Shown piece by piece: positions 15,670-24,654 of a stretch of 30,733 bases of DNA (positions are counted from its first letter, which is position 1; every line of letters begins with the position of its first letter). The translations under genes and the position numbers were made by a program. This DNA is from Spirochaetaceae bacterium. GTDB taxonomy: Bacteria; Spirochaetota; Spirochaetia; PWKH01. The notes beneath the pieces were generated by a model. It did no database searches. It was not told the origin of the DNA and worked only from the letters and a program-made list of their open reading frames with translations. Location of the stretch: NCBI GenBank assembly GCA_003557605.1, contig PWNW01000025.1, positions 1-30,733 of the forward strand, given 5' to 3'.

Positions 15670-18600
15670 TCACCCGTACCACACTTCAGTTGCAGCAGGA
15701 TTGGTCATAATCAGTTCGTAAAAACTTTCAGAAAATTCAACATGCAGCTGGCTGGACGCTCTGATGCAGGTCTCATTGCTGGTCTTTTTGTTCACCAGAT
15801 GAAGGAAAACGCGGCATGGTCCGGGGTGGTCGATCAGCATGTCCCGCATGGAGGTCATGGTATCCTGGGAGCAGAGCTCCTGGTCCAGCCTGATATGAAG
15901 CTCCGTGATGTTTTCCGGCTGCAGGTCCTCAGGATCAACTACTTCATCTACGAGAAACTTTGTCTCACCCTTGGACCGGTCAGCCTTTCCCTTAAATCCG
16001 AGGACAGCTTCCGGCTCTATCAGGTGGCGGTGCTCCTTCCATATCTTGGGAAATATGGTAAGCTCTATGGTTCCGTTGAAATCTTCAATGGTGACAAACG
16101 CCATAGGATCACCTTTTCTGGTAACAATGGAACGAATCTGCTGGACCATACCAAGAAGATTGACCGGTTTGCCTAACGGGATCAGATCTGGCTGGGACAG
16201 GTCTGCACGGACGGTCTGTTTCCAGACAGGTCTGTATTTGTCCATAGGATGCCCGGAAAAATAGAAACCCAGAAGATTTCGTTCAAACTGCAGTTTTTCC
16301 TTCAAGTCCACATCTTCGGCCTGCTGCATCTCAAAGTTTCCGAGCATCTCCTCCTCCTGCATGTCAAACAGGGAATTCTGCCCGAACCGTTCTGCCTCCT
16401 TCTTCTTTGCGGTAAATTCACAGGCAGTCTCCAGGTTCAGCAGCAGGGTAGCACGGTTTTCACCAAGTGAGTCAAAGGCGCCGCACTGAATCAGTGACTC
16501 AATCACCTTTTTGTTCACCTGCCTGAGGTCCAGCCGGTTCAGGAAATCCAAAAAGGAGGTAAAGGGACCGGATGCCTCCCGTTCGGCGATAATTGCCTCC
16601 ACCACAGCCGAACCGACATTCTTAACCCCGTTGAGCCCGTAGACAACCTTTCCGTCCTGGGAGGAAAAGTATTTACCCGAGAGGTTTACATCGGGGGGAA
16701 GCACTTCAATGCCCATGGACTGGGTCTCTGCAATGTACAAAGCGAGCTTGTCGGGATCGTTGATTTCGTTTGTCAGGTTCGCCGCCATGAATTCCACCGG
16801 GTGATTGGCCTTCAGATATGCAGTCTGATAGGCAAGGATGGAATAAGCAGCTGCATGTGACTTGTTGAAGCCGTACCCGGCGAAGGGCTCAAGCATCTCA
16901 AAGAACTGGGAGGCAAATTCCTTTGTATGCCCTTGGCTGACAGCTCCGGAAATAAACTCTTCCTTCAGTTTTGCCATTTCCGTTAGCTTCTTTTTTCCCA
17001 TGGCGCGGCGAAGGATGTCCGCCTTCCCAAGAGAGAGCCCGCCGATGATCTGTGCCGCCATCATCACCTGCTCCTGGTAGACAATCACCCCGTAGGTTGG
17101 TTTGAGAACCTCCTCAAGGTCCGGATGGGGATAGACGATGGGTGCATCTCCGTTCTTAGAGGCGATAAACTGCGGTATGTTTGCCATAGGTCCTGGCCGG
17201 TAGAGGGCATTCAAGGCTATCAGGTCCTCAATGGAATTCGGTTTTGCCTCCTTGAGGATCCCCTGCATGCCTGATCCTTCAAACTGGAACACGCAGGCGC
17301 TCTTTCCCTCTGAGAGCATGCTGAAGGTTTTTGCATCATCCTCAGGGATGGTATTGATGTCAAAGTCCATTCCCTGCTCCCTGAGCATGGTCTCTGTGTT
17401 CCGCACCAGCGTCAGAGTCTTCAGACCAAGAAAGTCCATCTTGACCAGTCCGCATTCCTCAAGCTGATCCATGGTGAACTGGGTAGATACAGAACCGGTT
17501 TTCGGATCACGGTACAGCGGAACATATTCAGTAAGCTTGTCCTTGCCGATGACGACCCCGGCGGCATGGGTTGATGCATTTCTGCTTCTTCCCTGCAGTT
17601 TTCTTGCGGTATCAATGAGCTCCTTGTATATTCCTCCTCCGGCATACAGCTCTCTGAGCTGCGGCTCCTGTTCAAGGGCTTTTTCGATGGTGATGTTCAG
17701 TTCCTTGGGGATAAGTTTTGCAATCTGGTCAGCCTCTGCATAGGGAATGTCCAGCACCCGGGCTACATCCCGGATGGCGGCTTTGGCCTTCAGGGTGCCG
17801 AAGGTAATAATCTGTCCTACCCGATCAGTTCCGTAGCGGCGGTTGACGTAGTCAATCACTTCCTGGCGGCGCTCAAAGCAGAAATCGATATCAAAGTCGG
17901 GCATGCTGACCCGCTCAGGATTTAAGAACCGCTCAAAGAGCAGATCATACTTCAGGGGGTCTATGTCGGTAATCGTCAGTGAATATGCGACAATTGAACC
18001 TGCACCTGATCCCCGTCCGGGGCCGACGGGAATGTCATGCTCCCGTGCCCATTTGATGAAGTCCCAGACAATCAGGAAATATCCGGTAAAACCCATGGAG
18101 GTGATCACGTCAAGCTCATAATCGCATCTGCTGAGAATCTCTTCAGTGACTTCCGGATATCTGTCCTTCAGTCCTTCATGGGAAAGATGCCTGAGGTATT
18201 CATCGGGACTGCTGAATGCATCAGGGATGGAATAGTCGGGAAGCAGCGGACCAGGCAGGTCGATGGTGAGATCGCACATCTGTGCAATCTTCACGGTGTT
18301 GCTCAGCGCTTCTGGAACATCGTGGAAGAGCTGCATCATTTCATCAGCGGTTTTCAGATAGAACTGATCAGACTCAAATTTCATGCGGTTCTGATCTTCA
18401 CGTTTCTTATTTGTGCCGATGCAGATCATCACATCCTGGGCAACCGCATCTTCCTGAAGAATATAGTGGATATCATTTGCGGCAATAAGGGGTATTCCTG
18501 TCTCCTTGGACAGTTCCTTCAATGAAAGATTCACGGTCTTCTGCTCTGCTATTCCGTGGTCCTGCAGCTCCAGGTAGAAATGATCAGGCCCGAATATTTC

Positions 18601-19092
18601 CTGATACAGCAGGGCCTTCTCCCGTGCCTGATCATATTTGCGTTCCAATATGAGGGAGGGGATTTCTCCCGCAAGGCAGGCGCTCGTTCCGATGAGTCCC
18701 TCATGATGCTCCCTGAGCAGTGCTTCATCAATTCTGGGCTTGTAGTAAAACCCTTCGGTGTATGCAAGGGAGGCAAGCTTCAGCAGGTTTTTATATCCCG
18801 TGATGTTTTTTGCAAGCAGCACCATATGGTAGTACCGGTTTGCGCTTTCAGTGCCCGACTTGACTCTGCAGGACTGGGGAGCGGCATAGACTTCACAGCC
18901 GATGATCGGATTGATTCCTTTAGCCCTGCATGCCTTATAGAACCGAAGGACACCGAACATGTTCCCATGGTCGGTAATTGCCAAGTGCTTCATACCGAGT
19001 TCTGTAGCACGCTCAACAAGTTTTTCGATCGGTGCAGCACCGTCAAGGAGGGAAAATTCAGTATGGTTATGGAGATGAACAAATTCAGACAT
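15670..19092 (-). CDS. dnaE: DNA polymerase III alpha subunit
   Basis: Replicative polymerase subunit of the DnaE type. From the start chosen here it has 1140 residues. The N-terminal PHP domain begins with HLHNHTEFSLLDG and contains TDHGNMFG. The palm has two catalytic aspartates in PDFDIDF (about 399-403) and a third in VKMDFLG near 560. GRGSGAGSIVAYSL and the finger domain follow, then a tandem HhH region with GYGFNKSHAAAYS and a C-terminal OB fold (VNLLGMVQQIRSI). The frame also has an ATG at 19125, but that ATG lies inside the promoter spacer. The conserved N-terminus (MSEFVHLHNHT) and GAGG nine bases upstream favour 19092. First gene of dnaE-yggT-recG. Confidence 0.97.
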   Translation of the reverse strand: MSEFVHLHNHTEFSLLDGAAPIEKLVERATELGMKHLAITDHGNMFGVLRFYKACRAKGINPIIGCEVYAAPQSCRVKSGTESANRYYHMVLLAKNITGYKNLLKLASLAYTEGFYYKPRIDEALLREHHEGLIGTSACLAGEIPSLILERKYDQAREKALLYQEIFGPDHFYLELQDHGIAEQKTVNLSLKELSKETGIPLIAANDIHYILQEDAVAQDVMICIGTNKKREDQNRMKFESDQFYLKTADEMMQLFHDVPEALSNTVKIAQMCDLTIDLPGPLLPDYSIPDAFSSPDEYLRHLSHEGLKDRYPEVTEEILSRCDYELDVITSMGFTGYFLIVWDFIKWAREHDIPVGPGRGSGAGSIVAYSLTITDIDPLKYDLLFERFLNPERVSMPDFDIDFCFERRQEVIDYVNRRYGTDRVGQIITFGTLKAKAAIRDVARVLDIPYAEADQIAKLIPKELNITIEKALEQEPQLRELYAGGGIYKELIDTARKLQGRSRNASTHAAGVVIGKDKLTEYVPLYRDPKTGSVSTQFTMDQLEECGLVKMDFLGLKTLTLVRNTETMLREQGMDFDINTIPEDDAKTFSMLSEGKSACVFQFEGSGMQGILKEAKPNSIEDLIALNALYRPGPMANIPQFIASKNGDAPIVYPHPDLEEVLKPTYGVIVYQEQVMMAAQIIGGLSLGKADILRRAMGKKKLTEMAKLKEEFISGAVSQGHTKEFASQFFEMLEPFAGYGFNKSHAAAYSILAYQTAYLKANHPVEFMAANLTNEINDPDKLALYIAETQSMGIEVLPPDVNLSGKYFSSQDGKVVYGLNGVKNVGSAVVEAIIAEREASGPFTSFLDFLNRLDLRQVNKKVIESLIQCGAFDSLGENRATLLLNLETACEFTAKKKEAERFGQNSLFDMQEEEMLGNFEMQQAEDVDLKEKLQFERNLLGFYFSGHPMDKYRPVWKQTVRADLSQPDLIPLGKPVNLLGMVQQIRSIVTRKGDPMAFVTIEDFNGTIELTIFPKIWKEHRHLIEPEAVLGFKGKADRSKGETKFLVDEVVDPEDLQPENITELHIRLDQELCSQDTMTSMRDMLIDHPGPCRVFLHLVNKKTSNETCIRASSQLHVEFSESFYELIMTNPAATEVWYG

Positions 19093-19110
19093 ATCTTGAA
19101 ACCTCGGGTA

Positions 19111-19140
19111 ACTATACCCATCCATATGCGGCCTTGTAAA
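19111..19140 (-). promoter_or_regulatory. Sigma-70 promoter of dnaE-yggT-recG
   Basis: Minus-strand TTTACA (19135-19140) and TATAGT (19111-19116), each matching consensus at 5 of 6, are 18 bases apart. The start would fall near 19104, just before the GAGG ribosome site of dnaE. The -35 begins ten bases after the stop codon of the upstream FAD-subunit gene. Confidence 0.65.
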
Positions 19141-19149
19141 GAGAGCAGA

Positions 19150-20034
19150 CTACCTTGACACACTTCTTGTGTTCAGCTGGGTGAGGGAACGTTCAAATGC
19201 CTGGACTTCACGGGCATGCTGTATTGGGAGGATTCTGGAGGAGTAGGACTGCAGCGTTTTTTTCAGTACCATGGAGGCCCCTTGGATTTCCCAGGACTTC
19301 AGGGGGAGGGATGTGCTGATGACCAAAGACTCGATCTCCTTGTCACGGAATATCCCGATGCTTGGAAAGGTCAGGGAAAACCTGAAATCAGAAATCGAGG
19401 ATTCTCCGTGGTTTACAAACACGCAGAATATCACAGCTTCATCGGGATGCCTGTATGGAAATCCGATATGATGGAACTGCTGAAAATCACCCTGCTCGAA
19501 GGCAATGCGGATGCGGGTGAGCACCTCCGTTTCCTTCAGGGCAAGTCCTCCTTCCTTGCGGTAGAGCTTGTTGAGGGAAATCTGCCGGCTCTGGGTCCTC
19601 AGGGAAGGGTCTCCCCGGAGCTCAACCTGCACGGAAAACAGCGAAAGTGCCCCTGCCAGATTAAGACGAAGGTCCGGTATGCAGAGGTTCCCTCCGATAG
19701 TCGCCCTCCCGGTGATCGGCGAAGGGCCGACTTCCCTGAGTGCTTTCGCAAGAAGCGGAGGGAGTATATGATGACCTACCGTGAGGACCTGGTCAAGCCT
19801 GGCGGCAGCACCAATGTCAAGATAGCGCTCGGTCCTGCTGATTCGGGACAGTTCCGGCACATTGCACAATGAGATTATATCCCGTGAGAGGGGATAGGGA
19901 TAAGGATAGTACCTGCTCATAAGTCCCGTTCCGCCAGCCCATAGGGTGGCACGGGGCATTTTCCTGCGCAGCTCCAGCAGTTCTGATGCAGTTGAAGGAA
20001 GGAACACCGAAGGTGATCTATTTTCTGCGTGCAT
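19150..20034 (-). CDS. FAD-binding subunit of a molybdenum hydroxylase-like complex
   Basis: Resembles the medium (XdhB/CoxM) subunit of xanthine dehydrogenase-family enzymes, which carries FAD and passes electrons from the 2Fe-2S subunit to the acceptor. In 294 residues it shows the first FAD loop AGGTGLMSRY at about 33-42 (usual form AGGTDL, so the Asp is Gly here) and the second loop ATIGGNLC near 111-118, then the CO-dehydrogenase flavoprotein C-terminal region. GGAGGAGG just before the ATG is a strong ribosome site. It overlaps the 2Fe-2S gene by 17 bases. No terminator is visible before the dnaE promoter, so read-through into dnaE is possible. Confidence 0.82.
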   Translation of the reverse strand: MHAENRSPSVFLPSTASELLELRRKMPRATLWAGGTGLMSRYYPYPYPLSRDIISLCNVPELSRISRTERYLDIGAAARLDQVLTVGHHILPPLLAKALREVGPSPITGRATIGGNLCIPDLRLNLAGALSLFSVQVELRGDPSLRTQSRQISLNKLYRKEGGLALKETEVLTRIRIAFEQGDFQQFHHIGFPYRHPDEAVIFCVFVNHGESSISDFRFSLTFPSIGIFRDKEIESLVISTSLPLKSWEIQGASMVLKKTLQSYSSRILPIQHAREVQAFERSLTQLNTRSVSR

Positions 20035-20506
20035 AACGCCTCCTCCTTCCGCGGTACGTTCCTGCCTGAGCCACTGCCTTCACAATTTGTGAAACATCAA
20101 GACAGGTGCATGCATGAATGGAATATGTCTGCAGGATTTCATCAGGCTCCGGGCTGACATTTCTGCTGATGATGCCGTGGGCCAGCAGGATTTTTGAGGA
20201 AAAGCAGTAAGAACAGGGCATGCTGTCAGTCCGTTCAAATCCTTTGATGATGTCGGTATAGTCCCGGGTTTTCTGAAAGCGTTCCAATGTGGTAATCTGA
20301 CGGCCGCGAATTTCAAAAGCCGGGATCAGGCACGAGAGCACCGGCAGGTCATCCAGCAGTACGATGCAGTTGCCGCACATGCCTTTGCCGCAGTCAGGGT
20401 GAAGAGTGGAAATATGGGCATATTCCGTCAGCAGCTGCAGCAGGGGGATGTCAGAAGAGACATAAAACTCCTTCGGTTTTCCATTGAGCTGGCAGTCTAT
20501 CTTCAT
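20018..20506 (-). CDS. 2Fe-2S subunit of a molybdenum hydroxylase-like complex
   Basis: Small (XdhC/CoxS-like) subunit of 162 residues with two 2Fe-2S clusters. The plant-ferredoxin-type cluster uses Cys39, Cys44, Cys47 and Cys59 (CGKGMCGNC); the C-terminal helical cluster uses Cys98 and Cys101 (CSYC) and Cys133 and Cys135 (CTC). All eight cysteines are kept, unlike several residues of the large subunit. The last 15 residues are rich in Arg. GGAGG five bases before the ATG. The start overlaps the stop of the molybdopterin subunit by four bases (ATGA), so the subunits are made in a coupled way. Confidence 0.88.
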   Translation of the reverse strand: MKIDCQLNGKPKEFYVSSDIPLLQLLTEYAHISTLHPDCGKGMCGNCIVLLDDLPVLSCLIPAFEIRGRQITTLERFQKTRDYTDIIKGFERTDSMPCSYCFSSKILLAHGIISRNVSPEPDEILQTYSIHACTCLDVSQIVKAVAQAGTYRGRRRRYARRK

Positions 20507-22482
20507 AGTTCCTCCAGGAGTTCAAGTATTTCAGACGGAGACAGGGGAATCTCAGAAGCTCTCCTGTTGAGGGCTTGGGAGAGAGCTGAGCAGAATGCCG
20601 AGTAGAACAGACCAATAAGCACCTGGGTGCCGGAAACCGGCATTGAATGTTCCCTGCTGATAAAGTGTATGTCCGTGCGGGGCATGTAGTCGTAGGTTAT
20701 TCTGCTTCCAACGGTAAGCTGAAGGGCCCTGAGCAGCTTGGTCCTCAAGGTTTTTCTCAGCTGCTGTTCGTCATAGATTTTTCCGCAGTCAAGGGCACAC
20801 CAAATCCCGCGAAACTCCGGCATCAGCGAGACGCTGTCAACCTCCAGTTCCACAACCACGGCACCCCATGCGACGGTGGAAAAGGGAAGATATCTGTGAA
20901 ACTCCTTTCCTGCTTCCTCCGATCGAGCCTTGAAGCCCCGTTTTACCACAATCGGAAGGGGCTGCTTGAACCGCTGTTTCTTAATGGACTCACAGCATCT
21001 GCGGACCAGCGGTGTGATCATGGCGATATCCCGTGAAATGATGTGAGGCCCAGAATTCGGAAGATTCCCGGTGTCCCCCTGAAGGACCGATATATGTTCT
21101 TCAGCAATACCGAGCACGTCACTGCAGGTTTTTTTCCAGGCATGGGAAGCACCGGAACTGCACAGGCTGGTGAGAATGGTGATCTTATTGTTCTGGTCCA
21201 GCCGTACCGAAACTGAATACTTTTTTTCCCAGGGATAATTTCTTGAAAACCCGTTGGGGGCATATCCGGAGGCAATACCGATCCCTCGAAGGTATCCTGC
21301 ATGTACGGAATGACTGTTCCTCTGCAGCTGATTCATCCTGCATACTGCGTATTTCCTATGGAAGTCAGATTTTCTAATCACCCCTTCCATCAGTTCATGC
21401 AGGGGTGATGCGGGTATGACTGCCCCATTGAGCAGGTGAAGCTCCTTGCCGCCGTACCGGTTCAATCTCCATTGCGCAGGATTTGCCCTGGCGGCACTGC
21501 ATATTTCAGATATCTGGGTCTCTGAGCTGAACAGGGCCGCGGAAAAACCGAATCCGTCAAAATGACATCTCGGGGGGTTCGGAGAGTACAGGGCCTTCAC
21601 GCTGATTCGATACGCCTCGGCGGGAATATATCCCATTGCTCCGCCTCGAAGGTGCTCAGTGATCTCATCGGCAAAGAGGGGAAATGCTCCGATGTCTGCG
21701 GTAATCAGCACATCCTCTCCGGTAAGGTCGCCGTCGCTGTTCAGAGCACTTTTTCGAATGACGGTAATGCGCGGGCTGGTCATGGGAAACCGGGAAATCA
21801 GCCGGGCCGGTTTCCCTGATTTCAGGGAAGCCAGGGCTGCAAGGCATCCGTATATGGACGGATAAATGAGTTTTTCCCCGTAGTTGGGAGAATAGTCTGC
21901 GGTTCGAACCAGCACCTTCCGTTTTCCTACCGCACAGACTTCACTGATGGTTCCCCTTACATGAAAGGGCCATTGAGTTGACGCGGTCACCATGATTTTA
22001 TCACCGTCAAGCTTGGTGAATGCGCCCGTCGGGGCGGTAAAGGTGCTCTGCTGCTCTCTGCAGGTGTATGAACGTTCAATAATCTGGTCAGCTGAGGCAA
22101 ATACCTGTTCGATATCACCGTGGGAAGCAGAGGTTTCCGAGAATACCCCGGTCTGATTTTTTTCAGGCGGCTGGGTGTCGAACTGAATTGAAATGGATGA
22201 GGTGCATACCTTTGCCTGCTCATATGTCGGTGCAAACACAGCCATTATCGGCTGGCCAAGGTACTGGATGCTGTCCTGGGTCAAAAACGGCATGGTTTCC
22301 TGCAGCACCCGCAGGGAATTTGATCCCGGAACATCCTGGGCGGTTATTACCACCACATCGGGACTGAATGCCGGTATGTCGTATGAGGTGATTTTCCCCT
22401 GGCTTATGGGGGATCGGATTACCGTGCCGTGAAGCATGTCCTGCGCATGCACGCTGCTGATGTACCCGGTTTTTATATCCAT
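20503..22482 (-). CDS. Molybdopterin-binding-type large subunit, divergent, xanthine dehydrogenase family
   Basis: Resembles the XdhA/CoxL catalytic subunit, with HGTVIRSP at 18-25, YLGQPIMAVFA at 74-84 and a PNSGP...SR segment near 515-525. It has 659 residues where about 750 is usual. Several active-site motifs are altered: the GGGFGGK cofactor loop reads SPNYGEK at 198-204, the arginine of the RGFG motif is replaced (DGFG at 309-312), and where the catalytic Glu of the C-terminal GxGE motif is expected I see Gly618-Thr619. It may act on an unusual substrate, be inactive, or have an unrecognised chemistry. The start at 22482 has no Shine-Dalgarno site but has a -10 box six bases upstream; an in-frame ATG at 22539 is less likely. 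First of three overlapping genes. Confidence 0.82.
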   Translation of the reverse strand: MDIKTGYISSVHAQDMLHGTVIRSPISQGKITSYDIPAFSPDVVVITAQDVPGSNSLRVLQETMPFLTQDSIQYLGQPIMAVFAPTYEQAKVCTSSISIQFDTQPPEKNQTGVFSETSASHGDIEQVFASADQIIERSYTCREQQSTFTAPTGAFTKLDGDKIMVTASTQWPFHVRGTISEVCAVGKRKVLVRTADYSPNYGEKLIYPSIYGCLAALASLKSGKPARLISRFPMTSPRITVIRKSALNSDGDLTGEDVLITADIGAFPLFADEITEHLRGGAMGYIPAEAYRISVKALYSPNPPRCHFDGFGFSAALFSSETQISEICSAARANPAQWRLNRYGGKELHLLNGAVIPASPLHELMEGVIRKSDFHRKYAVCRMNQLQRNSHSVHAGYLRGIGIASGYAPNGFSRNYPWEKKYSVSVRLDQNNKITILTSLCSSGASHAWKKTCSDVLGIAEEHISVLQGDTGNLPNSGPHIISRDIAMITPLVRRCCESIKKQRFKQPLPIVVKRGFKARSEEAGKEFHRYLPFSTVAWGAVVVELEVDSVSLMPEFRGIWCALDCGKIYDEQQLRKTLRTKLLRALQLTVGSRITYDYMPRTDIHFISREHSMPVSGTQVLIGLFYSAFCSALSQALNRRASEIPLSPSEILELLEEL

Positions 22483-22488
22483 ACAGCT

Positions 22489-22497
22489 AAAATACCA
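22489..22497 (-). promoter_or_regulatory. Extended -10 promoter of the molybdenum-hydroxylase operon
   Basis: Minus-strand TGG then TATTTT (22489-22494), with TTGCAG 18 bases further upstream as a weak -35. Only six bases separate the box from the ATG at 22482, so transcription would start at or next to the start codon. This is back-to-back with the ligA promoter. Confidence 0.4.
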
Positions 22498-22506
22498 TGT
22501 ATGTGA

Positions 22507-22534
22507 TTGAAACTGCAACAAAATCAAGTACAAT
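22507..22534 (+). promoter_or_regulatory. Sigma-70 promoter of ligA
   Basis: TTGAAA (22507-22512) and TACAAT (22529-22534), each 5 of 6 to consensus, are 16 bases apart. Transcription would start near 22541, directly before the ribosome site AGAAGGAG (22541-22548). It rules out the upstream in-frame TTG at 22507 as start codon. Confidence 0.65.
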
Positions 22535-22554
22535 ACCACAAGAAGGAGTCAGAT

Positions 22555-24606
22555 ATGAATGATTCTGTGCAGAGGGAAATCGAAGAACTGACAAACAGGC
22601 TGCTGGAGCTGCAGCATGCCTACTACGTGGAACATGTGAGTCTGGTTTCAGACCGTGAATATGACAGGCTTTTTGATCGTCTTCTCCTGCTCGAGCAGCG
22701 GCATCCTGAGCTGAAGTCTCCCCACTCCCCAACGTCACGGGTCGGGTCTGATCTGGTCCATGAACTGCCGGAGGTGGAGCATGCCATACCGGTCCTCAGC
22801 CTGGACAAAGCATATTCCGCTCAGGCAGTGCTTGAGTGGATGGAAAAATGCAGAAAAAGAACAGCGGATGAACTATCCTTCACTGCAGAAGAAAAAAATG
22901 ACGGGGTGGCAATTGTTCTGTACTACCAAAACGGGATCCTGGAACGGGGAGTAACCAGGGGAAACGGGTATGTCGGAAATGATGTGACGCCGAATGTGAA
23001 GACCATCGCCCAGGTGCCGCTGAAACTCAAGGAACCGGTGGATGCGTCGGTGCGGGGAGAGATCTTTCTCGGCATTTCAGATTTCCACCGTATCTCTTCT
23101 GCCCAGGAGACAGAATTTGCCAATCCAAGAAACTTGGCAGCAGGATCAATTCGGAGGGTGAAAAGCCGTGAAACCGCAAAGGTGCCGCTTCAGCTGTGCG
23201 TCTATGAAGGTTATGTCACCGGAAGGCAGGAGCAGACCCACGTCGGCATGCTGCAGTACCTTTCGTATCTCGGGTTTCCCCTGAGCCGTCATATCGGAGT
23301 GTTCTATCCCCAAGGCCATACGGGACATGAGCATCATGAAGGGTTTTCCCATTGGCACATTGGGGGATTTGACCGTATTGAGCAGTATATTGCAGCAGCA
23401 GCCGAAACACGAAGAGACCGGGACTATGAAATTGACGGTCTGGTGTTCAAGGTAAATGAACTGAATGCCAGGGATGAGCTTGGATATACGGGACATCATC
23501 CGAGGTGGGCTGCCGCATACAAATTTGAATCCCCTGAAGCCCAGACGGTCATTGAACGTATTGAGATACAGGTTGGACGAACCGGCAGAATTACTCCTGT
23601 TGCCAGGGTCAGACCGGTAAAAATCGGAGGGTCCGTGGTTTCCAACGTCACGCTCCATAACCAGGAGTATATCAGGATGCTTGAAGCAGCTGAGGGGGAT
23701 GCCGTTTCTGTGTCAAAGCGGGGAGATGTGATTCCCGCAGTAGAACGGGTCGTTGAGAAAAACCCCCAGGCCCTTCCGTTTTGGGAAATTCCTGAGCACT
23801 GTCCCTCCTGCGGAGGAGCGCTTGTTTTGAAGGGAGCACATCACTTCTGCCAGAACGTCCAATGCCCCGACCAGGTATTCGGGAGAATTCAGTTTTTCTG
23901 CAGCAGGAAGCAGATGGATATTGACGGATTCGGTCCTGAGACTATACGCACCCTCATTGAACTTGGTGCTGTCCATGACATTCCCGATATCTATGAGGCC
24001 GACCTCGCCTCGGTGCTTGCAGATGTTCCGGGATTCAAAGAGAAAAAGATCACCCTGCTCCAGCAGGGACTGAGAAAAAGCATGACAAGGCCCTTTGATA
24101 CAGTGCTTGCTTCCCTCGGCATTCCTGACATCGGCATCAAGGCAGCGCAGCTTCTCATAGCAGGAGGATATCAGAGCATTGAATCCATGGTGCAGGATGC
24201 TCAGACCGGTAAGGAATCTGCGTTCACGGAAATCAAGGGCATCGGACCGGCCATGGCGGCCTCACTCGGTGAAGCACTGAGGGACCCGGAGATGGTCCGA
24301 CGAATACAGCGGCTTCAGCATGCAGGACTTTGTTTTCACGGCACCGCGGATGAACCGGAGGGTGAGCAGGGATTTGCTGATCAGACATGGTGCGTCACCG
24401 GAAGCTTTGACTCCTATAAGCCGCGTTCAAAGGCCGAGGAGCTTATCAGGAGGCATGGGGGGAAGGTCGTATCAGCGGTTTCCGGCAGTGTGACTCATCT
24501 GCTTGCAGGACAGTCTGCAGGAAGCAAGCTTGCTAAGGCCAAGGAACTGAATATCCGTATTGTCAGTGAGGATGAATTTACTGCAATGATAAGCAGTATG
24601 AATTAA
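22555..24606 (+). CDS. ligA: NAD-dependent DNA ligase
   Basis: Seals nicks in replication and repair using NAD. The 683 residues give the full domain order: Ia domain with HAYYVEHVSLVSDREYDRL (21-39), the adenylation domain with the AMP-accepting Lys114 in EEKNDG (the usual motif is KxDG), then the OB fold. A four-Cys zinc finger (CPSC...CQNVQC near residues 415-440) follows, then helix-hairpin-helix repeats, and a C-terminal BRCT domain starting near 610 (WCVTGSF, GGKVVSAVSGSVTHLLAG). AGAAGGAG with a six-base gap supports the ATG at 22555. It is monocistronic, with its own promoter and another promoter directly after it. Confidence 0.97.
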   Translation: MNDSVQREIEELTNRLLELQHAYYVEHVSLVSDREYDRLFDRLLLLEQRHPELKSPHSPTSRVGSDLVHELPEVEHAIPVLSLDKAYSAQAVLEWMEKCRKRTADELSFTAEEKNDGVAIVLYYQNGILERGVTRGNGYVGNDVTPNVKTIAQVPLKLKEPVDASVRGEIFLGISDFHRISSAQETEFANPRNLAAGSIRRVKSRETAKVPLQLCVYEGYVTGRQEQTHVGMLQYLSYLGFPLSRHIGVFYPQGHTGHEHHEGFSHWHIGGFDRIEQYIAAAAETRRDRDYEIDGLVFKVNELNARDELGYTGHHPRWAAAYKFESPEAQTVIERIEIQVGRTGRITPVARVRPVKIGGSVVSNVTLHNQEYIRMLEAAEGDAVSVSKRGDVIPAVERVVEKNPQALPFWEIPEHCPSCGGALVLKGAHHFCQNVQCPDQVFGRIQFFCSRKQMDIDGFGPETIRTLIELGAVHDIPDIYEADLASVLADVPGFKEKKITLLQQGLRKSMTRPFDTVLASLGIPDIGIKAAQLLIAGGYQSIESMVQDAQTGKESAFTEIKGIGPAMAASLGEALRDPEMVRRIQRLQHAGLCFHGTADEPEGEQGFADQTWCVTGSFDSYKPRSKAEELIRRHGGKVVSAVSGSVTHLLAGQSAGSKLAKAKELNIRIVSEDEFTAMISSMN

Positions 24607-24616
24607 TCAGTACTCC

Positions 24617-24625
24617 TGCTATAAT
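24617..24625 (+). promoter_or_regulatory. Extended -10 promoter of the aminotransferase-ModE-like-pfk operon
   Basis: TGC followed by a perfect TATAAT at 24620-24625, with no good -35. It lies 11 bases after the ligA stop. The start would be near 24632, and a GGGGGG ribosome site follows before the ATG at 24655. Confidence 0.55.
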
Positions 24626-24654
24626 GGCGTAACATTAATCATTGGGGGGTTTCT

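Noticed and set aside
19093..19125. Longer dnaE starting at 19125
   Set aside because: The ATG falls inside the promoter spacer, so it would not be in the mRNA; conserved DnaE N-termini begin just before HLHNHTEF. AAGG before 19125 makes it a minor alternative if transcription starts further upstream.
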